The notes under the pieces: generated by a model
Seen by the model: the letters and a program-made list of their open reading frames with translations, nothing else
The model's database searches: none
What the model was told of the DNA's origin: nothing
Shown here: positions 41,258-49,632 of the stretch, piece after piece
How the letters are laid out: each line of letters starts with the position of its first letter
Position numbering within the stretch: the first letter of the stretch is position 1
Position numbers and translations under genes: made by a program
Assembly: GCF_010731875.1 (NCBI RefSeq)
Contig: NZ_AP022595.1
Span: forward strand, 186,001-250,000
Length of the DNA: 64,000 nucleotides
Reading direction: 5' to 3'
DNA from: Mycolicibacterium sarraceniae
GTDB taxonomy: Bacteria; Actinomycetota; Actinomycetes; Mycobacteriales; Mycobacteriaceae

Positions 41258-42238
41258 CTATGGACCCGCTATTTTCCCATCCCGTGCAACCCGAAACCGC
41301 GACGTCGTCAGAGGACGACCAGCCGCCGACTCCGGTTGAGAACCCGGAGTTTTCCCACCGTTAGCCGGTGTATCAGGATCGGCATTTCGCATCAGACGAA
41401 TCAGTCGCTCGCGTTCGTTGATTCCGAGCTGTTTGAACACCAGGTAGAGGTGGCCTTCGACAGTGCGGACCGAGACCACCAGCCGTTCGGCGATCTGCCG
41501 GTTTGTCAGCCCGCTGGCGACCAGATTGGCGATTTCTCGCTCACGGCCGCTCAGCGGCAACGGAACTCCACCCGTCGCTGTCGCGGGAGTATGTAGCCCG
41601 AATGTGCTGACCAACCAGTGCGCGCGCGTCGACGATTGAAGCCCTGGCAACCGTGCGCCTGACCGCCGGTGCACCAACGCAGCGGCCGCGAAAGCGTCTG
41701 CGGCAGGAGCCGCCATCTCGAGTGATTCCCATTCGGTAGCCACCAGGTCGAGGTCGTCGCCATCACCGCTCGATTGCGCGATGAGCATCGGCAGTTGCAC
41801 CCGTGGCGGCACCGAGATACGCGCCACCGCAGGCGACCTGCGGGTTACCGGCCGCGAGCTGGACGCGGCCGGCCATCGCTGCCACGATGGCCTCGGCGTG
41901 CGGGGCCCCGTGCGCCTGAGCCTTTTGCCGGTCGACGATCGCCTGGGCGGCAGCAATGTCACCGCGGTTGAGCGCCGACAGCGCATCCGATAACGCAATC
42001 GCGTACTGCTGTGGCCCAGACGCACAGTGCAGCGCCGCATCGGCGCCACGTCTGGCTGCTGCCGCCAGCCGACCGCGTAAAGGTCGGCCACCGTGGCGGG
42101 CGGGCCGGCGAAGATATCGGGCATCCGGCCAAGCGCCGGGTGTAGCAGTGTCACCGCCACCGGCCGGTTGAGCCGGGTATCCCAGCCGTCGCGCACCTCG
42201 GCCATGCCGCCGCGCCCCAGTATCCCGCGTAGCTCGTA
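41258..42238 (-). pseudogene. Broken Ser/Thr kinase-LuxR regulator
   Basis: From 42238 down, the frame reads YELRGILGRGGMAEVRDGW then LNRPVAVTLLHPAL, the ATP loop and lysine region of a Ser/Thr kinase, directly behind a TAA and without a start codon. After about 60 residues kinase sequence stops. A second frame then shows helical-repeat-like sequence (ALSDALSALNRGDIAAAQAIV), and after a further frameshift the first frame resumes and ends with an intact LuxR helix-turn-helix (LSGREREIANLVASGLTNRQ...SVRTVEGHLYLVF). Most of the kinase and any ATPase are deleted. Confidence 0.72.
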
Positions 42239-42414
42239 TTAACTGATCAGGCGGGTAACCGGACGTTAAGCTTCTGACGCCCTCGTTAATAGCTCCACCA
42301 CCCCAGATTACCTGCCATTATGACCGGTAGATACCCGGCGAGCACATTGATGATCGCGTAACCGCACTGAGCGCTGCAGCTGTCTGCGATGCTTTCGGCG
42401 GTGAAAGGAACCGC

Positions 42415-43626
42415 ATGAAGTTCGCCCAGTCGAGCAGGTTGTCCAACGTGTCTGACGAAGCCGCGGGACCGATCGCCGAAGAGGTGGCCCGGCTGGCGGC
42501 GACTGGACAACAGATCATGCGACTGGATGTGGGCGACCCGCATCCTTTCGGTTTCGAGGTACCCGCACAACTGGTCCGCGAGATCGCCGGCACATTGGCG
42601 ACCTCGGCCGGCTACACCGGAGCCAAGGGGCTGCTATCGGCGCGGCGTGCCGTAGCGCAGTACTACGCGGCCCGTGCCGTTCCGGAAGTCCACGTCGAGA
42701 ACGTATTTCTAGGCAATGGCGCCTCCGAGCTGATCACGATGTCGATGACCGCCCTGTTGGAAGACCGTGACGAAGTCTTGGTGCCCGCGCCCGATTTTCC
42801 TGTCTGGACCGCCGCGGTCAACGTCAACGGCGGGCGCGCCATCCATTATCGATGTGACGAGTCCTCGGACTGGTACCCCGACGTCGCCGATATCGCGAAC
42901 AAAGTCACCTCTCGAACACGCGCGATCGTCATCATCAACCCCAATAATCCGACGGGCGCGGTGTACCCGCCCGAGGTGCTGACCGGCATCCTCACAATCG
43001 CCAGGGAGCACAACCTCATCGTGTGCTCGGATGAGATCTACGACAAGATTCTCTACGACGGCGTGTCACACACCGTGACGGCCTCATTGGCACCAGATCT
43101 GATCTGCCTTACCTTCAACGGCCTGTCCAAGGCCCACCGTTGTGCGGGCTTTCGCGCCGGCTGGCTCGCGGTGTCCGGGCCCACCGACCACGCCACCAGC
43201 TACCTCGATGGCCTGGCGACTGTCGCCGGTCTGCGCCGCTGCGCGAATGTTCCTGCCCAGCAGGCGATTCGGTTCGCGCTCGACGCCGATCGGTCGGGCG
43301 TGGACCTTGCCCTTCCCGCCGGCAGATTGCACGAGCAGCGGGATCGCGCATGGGCGGCCCTGAATGCGATTCCGGGAGTCTCCTGCGTCAAGCCCCAGGG
43401 CGCGCTGTACGCGTTTCCAAAGATCGACCTGAGCGTGTACCCGATCCGCGATGACGAGCAGTTCGTCCTCGATCTGTTGTTGCAGGAGAAGATCCACATC
43501 ATCCCCGGGACAGCCCTGAGCTGGCCTGAGCCCGACCATGTCCGGATCGTGACGCTGCCGCACGCCGAGAAACTGGAGTCCGCCATCGAGCGCATCGGGC
43601 AGTTCCTGGCGACGTACCGCCAGTAG
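42415..43626 (+). CDS. Pyridoxal-phosphate aminotransferase, class I/II (AspC/AlaA-like)
   Basis: A 403-residue fold-type I aminotransferase: NPNNPTG at residues 175-181, DEIYDKILYD, and the PLP lysine Lys239 in FNGLSKAHRCAGFRAGW. It resembles the mycobacterial protein annotated AspC (Rv0337c), which is closer to alanine aminotransferase AlaA, but lacks its 25-residue N-terminal extension. It is probably a paralogue making alanine or another small amino acid from a keto acid. ATG 42415 follows AAAGGAA. It stands alone between two degraded stretches. Confidence 0.86.
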   Translation: MKFAQSSRLSNVSDEAAGPIAEEVARLAATGQQIMRLDVGDPHPFGFEVPAQLVREIAGTLATSAGYTGAKGLLSARRAVAQYYAARAVPEVHVENVFLGNGASELITMSMTALLEDRDEVLVPAPDFPVWTAAVNVNGGRAIHYRCDESSDWYPDVADIANKVTSRTRAIVIINPNNPTGAVYPPEVLTGILTIAREHNLIVCSDEIYDKILYDGVSHTVTASLAPDLICLTFNGLSKAHRCAGFRAGWLAVSGPTDHATSYLDGLATVAGLRRCANVPAQQAIRFALDADRSGVDLALPAGRLHEQRDRAWAALNAIPGVSCVKPQGALYAFPKIDLSVYPIRDDEQFVLDLLLQEKIHIIPGTALSWPEPDHVRIVTLPHAEKLESAIERIGQFLATYRQ

Positions 43627-43640
43627 CTACCGTCGCGCGA

Positions 43641-43856
43641 TCACACTGAGGGCGATCTCGCGGCTGGGCTTGGTGGCGATTCCGCGGAGCCGAACGATTT
43701 GAGCGCATAGATCAGGAACAGCACCATCGCCGCCATCGATAGGGCGACCGTCATCGCGGAGAACAACACCGTCCTGCCGGCCGAGACCATGCGTCGATCA
43801 GCACGCCACGGTGATCATCCGCCGGGGAGCGCGAGTCGCGAGGCGGGCGATGGCCG
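43641..43856 (-). pseudogene. Remnant of an MmpL (RND) lipid exporter gene
   Basis: Directly after the ligase stop codon the minus strand reads LAAIARLATRAPRRMITVA, like MmpL N-termini, then after a stop and shift GRTVLFSAMTVALSMAAMVLF with IYALKSFGSAE, like the helix pair in the middle of MmpL proteins, ending at a TGA (43641-43643). Several hundred codons between the two pieces are missing. The gene once followed the fatty acyl-AMP ligase operon on the same strand. Confidence 0.65.
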
Positions 43857-45467
43857 CTAACACGGCGATAGGGTTCCCGCCAGCCACTGAGTGCGCGCCT
43901 CGATTCGGCGCAGTTTTCCGCTAGACGTCCGCGGCAAGGTGCCAGGCGTCAACAGCTCGACATGGCCAACAGCGATTCCGGTGCGCTGCAACACCCGGGC
44001 CGCCACGTCGTCCGCCAAGCCGTCGGGTGCGTCGGCGGTGGTCTCAACGAGCATGGCCAGCGCTTCGTCGTCGGCGAAAGCGGGCAGGTAACTGACGGCC
44101 ACCGCGCACCCGGTGCGTACACCGGCCAGCCCGTCCAGTGCCGCCTCGAAATCCTGGGGCGCGTGATTGGCGCCGCGGATGACCACCGTCTCCTTGCTGC
44201 GTCCGCAGACGAAAAGCTCACCGTCATGGATGAATCCGAGGTCACCGCAATCCAGCCAGCCGCCGCGCAAAACCTGCCCGGTGAGGTCGGCGCGGCCGAA
44301 GTAGCCGGCCATCACGCTGGGTCCGCGGACGAAGATATTCCCCACCTCGTCCTCGGGCAGCGGCCGGGTATCGTCGCCCCGGATCTCAACGTCGACTCCC
44401 GCCAGCGGACGGCCGGTGCTCACGAGTTCTTTGTTGTCGCGTTCGACCACACTGAACGGACGGCCGGCAGGCTTGAAGGTCACCGCCAGCGACGCCTCGG
44501 CCAGCCCATAGACCGGAGTGAACGACAAGCTGTCGAACCCCCAGCGCCCGAAGCGTTCGCTGAACCTTCGCTGAACGTCGGCGCTGGCGAGTTCGGCCCC
44601 GTTCAGGCACAGTCGCCAGGAACTCAAATCGACACCGGCCAGGTCCTCATCCCGAATCCGCTTCAAGCACAAACCGAACGCAAAGTTCGGTGCCGCGGTG
44701 ACGGTGCCGCGGTGACGGGAGATGGCCCGCAGCCATGCCGCCGGCACAGCGAGGAACAGTTCAGGTGGTAGCAGCACCAGGGGGCGCCGAAGATAGAACG
44801 CCATCAACAGGTTCCCGATCAACCCCATGTCGTGGTAGAGCGGCAGCCAGGTCACACCCACCTGCTCAGGCATACCCGCGCTGTCGAAGTAGTCGGCGAT
44901 CGCGGCGAGATTGTGCAGCAGATTGGCATGGGTGAGCGCGACGGGTTTGGGGTCGTGGGTGGTGCCCGAAGAGAATTGGATCAACGCCAGATCAGTGGCA
45001 ACCAGCGGGCTGTCAGCGAAGTCAGGGCCGGACAGTTCGGCCATGGTGACGCAGCGTGTCTCGTCACCCTCGAGCAGCGGACGGATCCGATCCTCGGTGA
45101 CCACCAGGACCGCGTGAACCGCCCGCAGCATCGCCGCGGTCCGGTGTCGGTAGTCATCGAGCCTGCCCAGCCGCACCGGCGGATACAGCGGTACCGGGAC
45201 GGCGCCCGCGTAGAGCACGCCGAAGAAACTCGCGACAAATTCGGGTCCGGTCGGTAACACCAGCGCGACGCGATCTCCGCTATGCACACCGGCGGCACTC
45301 AGGCCAGCTGCGAAATCGCGGGCATCAGAGCGAATCTGGGCGAAAGCGACTTCGGTGTCGTTCTCATTGCGGTCGACGAAGTACAGGCTATGACCGCTTT
45401 GCGCTGCCCTGTCCAGCATGTCGGTCAGTGTCGCGAACCTGGGCCTGATGGCAGCTGCGCCGATCAT
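43857..45467 (-). CDS. Fatty acyl-AMP ligase (FAAL type)
   Basis: A 536-residue adenylate-forming enzyme. The FAAL-type PVPLYPPVR, the P-loop variant FSSGTTHDPKPVALTHANL, TWLPLYHDMGLIGNLL, and GWLDCGDLGFIHDGELFVCGRSKE are present, with a C-terminal PRTSSGKLRR lysine. It would turn a fatty acid into acyl-AMP and pass it to an acyl carrier protein; the ACP gene lies immediately upstream with a four-base overlap. It is the last intact gene of the operon, and an MmpL remnant follows. Chain length is unknown. It could act as a CoA ligase, but the ACP favours FAAL. Confidence 0.87.
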   Translation of the reverse strand: MIGAAAIRPRFATLTDMLDRAAQSGHSLYFVDRNENDTEVAFAQIRSDARDFAAGLSAAGVHSGDRVALVLPTGPEFVASFFGVLYAGAVPVPLYPPVRLGRLDDYRHRTAAMLRAVHAVLVVTEDRIRPLLEGDETRCVTMAELSGPDFADSPLVATDLALIQFSSGTTHDPKPVALTHANLLHNLAAIADYFDSAGMPEQVGVTWLPLYHDMGLIGNLLMAFYLRRPLVLLPPELFLAVPAAWLRAISRHRGTVTAAPNFAFGLCLKRIRDEDLAGVDLSSWRLCLNGAELASADVQRRFSERFGRWGFDSLSFTPVYGLAEASLAVTFKPAGRPFSVVERDNKELVSTGRPLAGVDVEIRGDDTRPLPEDEVGNIFVRGPSVMAGYFGRADLTGQVLRGGWLDCGDLGFIHDGELFVCGRSKETVVIRGANHAPQDFEAALDGLAGVRTGCAVAVSYLPAFADDEALAMLVETTADAPDGLADDVAARVLQRTGIAVGHVELLTPGTLPRTSSGKLRRIEARTQWLAGTLSPC

Positions 45468-45724
45468 CGGCGCTCTTGGATGCGGCGCAGCACCAACTGA
45501 GCGAGCTCACCCACGGTGCGCAGGTCGTCGCCGTCCTCGGCGTCGAGGTCGATGTCGTAGCGGGCTTCGATCCGGAAAACCAGTGACAGCACCCGGGCCG
45601 AGTCCATACCGGCGTCCTGCAGGCCTGAATCAGCGGTGAGAGTGGTTGCAGCACAATCGGTTTCGGATTCGATGAATCCGATGATGTCCTGGGTGATCTC
45701 GGCCAGCGTCGTCGGCACCGTCAT
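45464..45724 (-). CDS. Acyl carrier protein
   Basis: An acidic helical protein of 86 residues with the phosphopantetheine site Ser42 in AGMDSARVLSLVF. The context (KAS III-like gene before, fatty acyl-AMP ligase gene after, both with ATGA overlaps) shows it is the dedicated carrier of this pathway rather than the housekeeping AcpM, which has a long C-terminal tail absent here. The usual DSL motif is DSA, as in several pathway-specific carriers. Confidence 0.88.
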   Translation of the reverse strand: MTVPTTLAEITQDIIGFIESETDCAATTLTADSGLQDAGMDSARVLSLVFRIEARYDIDLDAEDGDDLRTVGELAQLVLRRIQERR

Positions 45725-46755
45725 CGCCGGGTTCCACCCCATTGGATGGCGGCGGCGCCGGCGAAGTCTCCCGCATGCGCGAATCCCGCCATCATGACGA
45801 TGTCGCCGGCGCCGATCTGGCCGTCGAGGACGGCGGCCTCGATGTTGACCGGGATGGCGACCGCGAACAGGTTGCCGCACTCGTGGAACGTGTCGCGGTG
45901 ACGTTCGGGTGAAATTCCCAGCGCCTCATTCCAGTTGCGCAGCAGTAACCGGTTCGGCTGGTTGGTCACCAGCAGGTCGAGGTCACCGGGCTTCACTCCG
46001 ACGCGGTCGCACACAGCTCGCACGACTTGCGGCACCTGTCGGTTGCCGCGGGCAAGCACCTTGATGATCTTGCCCTCGTTGAACCCAACGTAGCCCTGTC
46101 CCTCACCGGCCTCCCACCACCGTCGCGCCGGGTCGGCGGCCAAGGTCATGTCGGTGGCGTTCTCGCCGAAATAGCGGCACTCGATATCGAGCACCGGCGA
46201 GCTGTCCGACAGGGTGACCAGGCCGACAGCCGCGCCGTCACCGGGAACCGATGCCTGCGCCAGCTTGCGCACCTGGTCCTGTTCGAAGATCTTGCCCGCG
46301 GCGTTCTGGGCGACGGCGATCAGCGCGGTTCGCCCGGCACCGCTGGCCAGCAGCTGACGAGCGAGCTTGAGCATCAACACGAATGCCGCGCAGCCGCCGT
46401 TGTGCACGTCGATGATCCACTCGGGATTGATGCCCAGCCGCTTGGCGACCTCACCGCCCGCCCCGAGGATCGGCAGATCGGGCAATTGAGAGTGGGTCAG
46501 CACGACATCGACCTCGCCCAGCACATCGGGTCCGTGGCGGCTCACCAATGCCGCGACGGCACGCTCGATCATGTCGACGTTGGATTCGTCATCGGCGGCG
46601 TGGTGGCGGAAGTCCGGCGGCCGGAACATCGGGTTGTCCCGGAGGCCGTCGTTGTCACTGTATTGCGTGTACCACTCTGCGGGAACACGGTTTTCGGGCA
46701 GGTAGGTGGCGATGTCGATCAGGCTGACCGTCGGCTGGATTCCGGCCGGGCTCAT
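45721..46755 (-). CDS. KAS III-like condensing enzyme, catalytic His replaced
   Basis: A 344-residue thiolase-fold protein of the FabH group. The nucleophile is Cys122 in DVHNGGCAAFVL, and Asn295 in HECGNLFAVAIP matches the FabH Asn. In place of the usual His of the HQAN motif the sequence has TNQPNRLLL, with Asn265 at the His position. Loss of this His suggests that the protein transfers an acyl group or uses a pre-formed carbanion rather than decarboxylating malonyl-ACP. It lies between SRPBCC and ACP genes with four-base overlaps at both ends. Confidence 0.85.
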   Translation of the reverse strand: MSPAGIQPTVSLIDIATYLPENRVPAEWYTQYSDNDGLRDNPMFRPPDFRHHAADDESNVDMIERAVAALVSRHGPDVLGEVDVVLTHSQLPDLPILGAGGEVAKRLGINPEWIIDVHNGGCAAFVLMLKLARQLLASGAGRTALIAVAQNAAGKIFEQDQVRKLAQASVPGDGAAVGLVTLSDSSPVLDIECRYFGENATDMTLAADPARRWWEAGEGQGYVGFNEGKIIKVLARGNRQVPQVVRAVCDRVGVKPGDLDLLVTNQPNRLLLRNWNEALGISPERHRDTFHECGNLFAVAIPVNIEAAVLDGQIGAGDIVMMAGFAHAGDFAGAAAIQWGGTRR

Positions 46756-47438
46756 GATGTCCGCATCCAGTCCGGGGTGATCGGGAGTCCGTTGCGGTGA
46801 CGATACTCGGCAATGGCCTTGAGGTTCTTCAGTTCCAACTCGTGGCCCGCGCCGAACATCTCCCAGAAATCCCCCACCCAGACCGGACGTTCCGGCGGCG
46901 CGGTCTCGGGATAGGGATTGTCGTCGTAATAGGGATGGTGGCAGTTGGTCCACAGCACAACCGAACCGGGCTTGTTGAGAACCACCTGCGCATCCACCAC
47001 CCGCATCAGGTAGATCATCCACAGGTGCCGACCCTGATCCCAGGCGCAGTGGTAGTCGACGGTGCGAGCCTCGCGGTTGGCGACGGTACGGGTGTAGATC
47101 TCGGTTTCGCTGCCGAGCCGGTCGTAGGCCAGCCAGAGCCCGGCTTCGTCGGTCGGAGTGAACCCGCGCAGGCTGTACGTCCACTCCTCCAGTGAGCGGG
47201 TGTCGGCGAGGTAGTCGAACAGCTCGTCGGGAGGACAGTCGATGTAATCGTTGACAGTGCAGTACTCGCCGAACACGTCGTCGTGCGGATAGACCGCGTG
47301 GATCATCTCCATCAGGACCGGGGTGGCTTTCTCCCTCGGCGACGTCTCGATGCGCATCAGCCCAGGGATCGGTTCGGTGCCAGCCCCGATGTGGTGAGTG
47401 TGGTGGGCCGTGATGTCCTCGAGTGCGGGCAGTGTCAT
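46752..47438 (-). CDS. SRPBCC (START/Bet v1-like) family protein
   Basis: A 228-residue protein with features of the polyketide-cyclase/START-like fold: TVNDYIDCPPDELFDYLADTRSLEEW, the typical N-terminal strand-helix, followed by beta strands rich in Trp and Tyr. Such proteins bind hydrophobic ligands and may act as cyclases, dehydratases or carriers. It sits between the ThDP enzyme and the KAS III-like gene (overlaps of one and four bases), so it most likely binds or shapes their product. Confidence 0.78.
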   Translation of the reverse strand: MTLPALEDITAHHTHHIGAGTEPIPGLMRIETSPREKATPVLMEMIHAVYPHDDVFGEYCTVNDYIDCPPDELFDYLADTRSLEEWTYSLRGFTPTDEAGLWLAYDRLGSETEIYTRTVANREARTVDYHCAWDQGRHLWMIYLMRVVDAQVVLNKPGSVVLWTNCHHPYYDDNPYPETAPPERPVWVGDFWEMFGAGHELELKNLKAIAEYRHRNGLPITPDWMRTS

Positions 47439-49102
47439 CAGTGTTCTCTCGTATTCGCTAAAAATGCTGTGAAGGGCGGGATTTCGTCAGCGGAGCACTC
47501 GACGGCGACGACGGACGGCCCGTCGACGTCCAGTGCGGCCCGCACCGCAACCGCCAGTTCGCCGATATCGGTGACATCAAGGGACGGCAATGCGGGGAAC
47601 ATGGCCGCCAAGCCAGCACCGAGGCGGCTGGGGCCGAAGCGGTTGTAGCTGTAGCGGTCACCGTAAAACAGCTGCTCGCGCGTCACGCACATCGCATGGG
47701 CATGGTTGTCGAAGAGCACGAACGTGATCGGAAGCCGGTAGTGCACTGCGGTGTGAATGTCCATGCCGTGCATAAAGAATGATCCGTCGCCGGCGATGAC
47801 CACCGTGCGACGTCCACGCGCGAAGGCCATTCCGATGCCGGCGCCGAAGCTGTAACCCATGCCGCCCATCCCGAGGGCCACCAGGAAGCGGCCATCACGG
47901 CGAGCCGGCAGCCAGTGGATTGCGGCGGCACCGATATTGCCTGCGTCGACAACGATATCGGTGTCCGGTGGCAGCAGTGTGTCCAGCGCGAGCATCGCAG
48001 CCCGGTAGCGCACACCCTCACCGGCGCGCACCGGTGGTGTCAGCTCCCCGGGTGTGGCCTTATCAGCGATCGGCGTGGGAGACGTAAGGCCGGCCAACGC
48101 GGCTGCGAGCAGCCTCAGCGAGGCGCGCAGGTCGTCGCTGTCGACATGTGCACTCCGGACATAGGGGACCGCCGAGCCGATCGACGCGATCGGCACCGAA
48201 TCCAGCGCCGGCTCCCGTGCCATCAGCGGCAACCGGGTTCCCACCAACAGACACAGCCCGCTCTCGGCCAGCGCGATACCCACCGCCGGGTGGCCCATCA
48301 CCCCCGCCACACCGAGCGGAGTCGCTTCCGTGACAACGTCTTTCGCATCGGGCACCGCGGCGATACGTGCCCCTAGCACCGCCCGCAGCGTCTCCAGTTC
48401 GGTACGGGCGTCGTCGCGGGCGACCTGATCGCCGGCGATGATCGTCACCGGACCGTCGGTGTTGCGGATCAGCTCGACCAGCGGGCCGATGTCCCCGATC
48501 CGGCGCACAGGCTGCCCGATCACCGCGCCGGCGGGTGCATCAACAAGAGCCTGCTGAATATCTTTGGGCAGCAACAACACCGCCGGGCCGCCGCGGGCCG
48601 CCGCGGCGTCAAGCGCCTGCGGCAGGGCGGTCACGATGTCGGCCGGGGTCAGTACCCGCCGGCAGAAAACCGACACGGCCGAGAACAACACGTCCGCGTC
48701 CAGCGCACCGCCCTGCCCGCTGGTGTCCTGGAACGACCCACGGCCATCAGTCGTCGTCGGCGGCTGACCGACGAGCGCCAGGACCGGAACCCGACTGGCC
48801 AATGACTCCCCCAGCCCCGGAATGGTGTTGAGGGCACCGCCGCCGGATGTCGCGATGACGATCCCGATAGCGCCCCGAGCGCGGCTGTAGGCGTCGGCCA
48901 TGGCGGCTGCGGAGAACTCATGCTTGGCCACCACCGCGGTGATGTCGGGGCGAGCATGGGCGGCGTCATAGACGTCTTCGATGTTAGCGCCGTCTACACC
49001 GAACAGATGCCGGGTGCCGCGCAGGGCCAGGTGTTCGACGATGAAGTCGACTACTCGCGTGCGCCGATCCCCTGCGCCATTGTGTTCAGAGGTGACCGGC
49101 AT
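47438..49102 (-). CDS. Thiamine diphosphate-dependent enzyme (acetolactate synthase-like)
   Basis: A 554-residue enzyme with the three-domain layout of acetolactate synthase and pyruvate decarboxylase. The activating glutamate is Glu62 (AKHEFSAAAMADAYSRA). The C-terminal domain has the ThDP/Mg motif starting GDGSFFMHG and ending at LFDN about 28 residues later. It should decarboxylate a 2-keto acid and add the acyl anion to a carbonyl or thioester. The neighbours suggest a fatty acyl acceptor and hence an acyloin-type lipid. ATG 49102 fits the domain start. It is the first gene of the operon. Confidence 0.83.
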   Translation of the reverse strand: MPVTSEHNGAGDRRTRVVDFIVEHLALRGTRHLFGVDGANIEDVYDAAHARPDITAVVAKHEFSAAAMADAYSRARGAIGIVIATSGGGALNTIPGLGESLASRVPVLALVGQPPTTTDGRGSFQDTSGQGGALDADVLFSAVSVFCRRVLTPADIVTALPQALDAAAARGGPAVLLLPKDIQQALVDAPAGAVIGQPVRRIGDIGPLVELIRNTDGPVTIIAGDQVARDDARTELETLRAVLGARIAAVPDAKDVVTEATPLGVAGVMGHPAVGIALAESGLCLLVGTRLPLMAREPALDSVPIASIGSAVPYVRSAHVDSDDLRASLRLLAAALAGLTSPTPIADKATPGELTPPVRAGEGVRYRAAMLALDTLLPPDTDIVVDAGNIGAAAIHWLPARRDGRFLVALGMGGMGYSFGAGIGMAFARGRRTVVIAGDGSFFMHGMDIHTAVHYRLPITFVLFDNHAHAMCVTREQLFYGDRYSYNRFGPSRLGAGLAAMFPALPSLDVTDIGELAVAVRAALDVDGPSVVAVECSADEIPPFTAFLANTREH

Positions 49103-49632
49103 AACGTTCGAGCACAATCGCCCCCGGCACTTGCCCAGAAACCGCGCTCGCCATGACCTCCACCTAGTCCGTCTAACTTGCACGAACCCTAATGCAGATA
49201 CCGAGTTCTTCGCCGGGATTTGACGATCTGGCAGATAATCGCGCCGGGTCGTAGCGGTACTTGCCCGGACAGGCTGCCAGTTTCCTGTGCGATCGCGGGT
49301 CAATCGGAACCACAGACCCTGTCGAAAGAGGACATCACCGGACACGAAGCCTTGCTGAGCCAGTGAACTCACGACTCTTGTCGCACTCGATCCACGTCTG
49401 CGCACGTTATTGACCCTGCCGCAACCCTGGAGCGGCGGCGGCCGGCGCCGCCGAGCGTCAGCGGGCGTTGACGGCCTATTGTGGCGTGTATCACACTGAA
49501 CTTCTTTTGTGAACACGCGAACTCCGCCGCTGGTAGAACGCACGTAGTCGGACCGCTGGTAAACGCACAACAACCATGCTCGAACTTTGCTGGGGGGAAG
49601 TAGTTTGCCAGCGACTAAGGAGGTGCCTGCCG
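49103..49632. other. Divergent intergenic region of the ThDP and mce operons
   Basis: No convincing gene lies in these 530 bases. They must hold the promoters for the minus-strand lipid operon and the plus-strand mce operon. A GC-rich inverted stretch (GGCGGCGGCCGGCGCCGCCG, about 49433-49452) and a direct repeat at 49527-49568 are the main structures visible. Confidence 0.6.
49527..49568 (+). repeat. Direct repeat upstream of the mce operon
   Basis: CCGCTGGTAGAACGCAC (49527-49543) recurs as CCGCTGGTAAACGCAC (49553-49568), a spacing of 26 bases with one base fewer in the second copy. It is 65 bases before the yrbE start, a plausible binding site for two regulator dimers. Confidence 0.45.

Noticed and set aside
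47438..49573. Extension of the ThDP enzyme gene to 711 codons
   Set aside because: The added 157 codons are Arg/Ser-rich, cover the promoter region and match nothing in the family. ATG 49102 fits the domain start.
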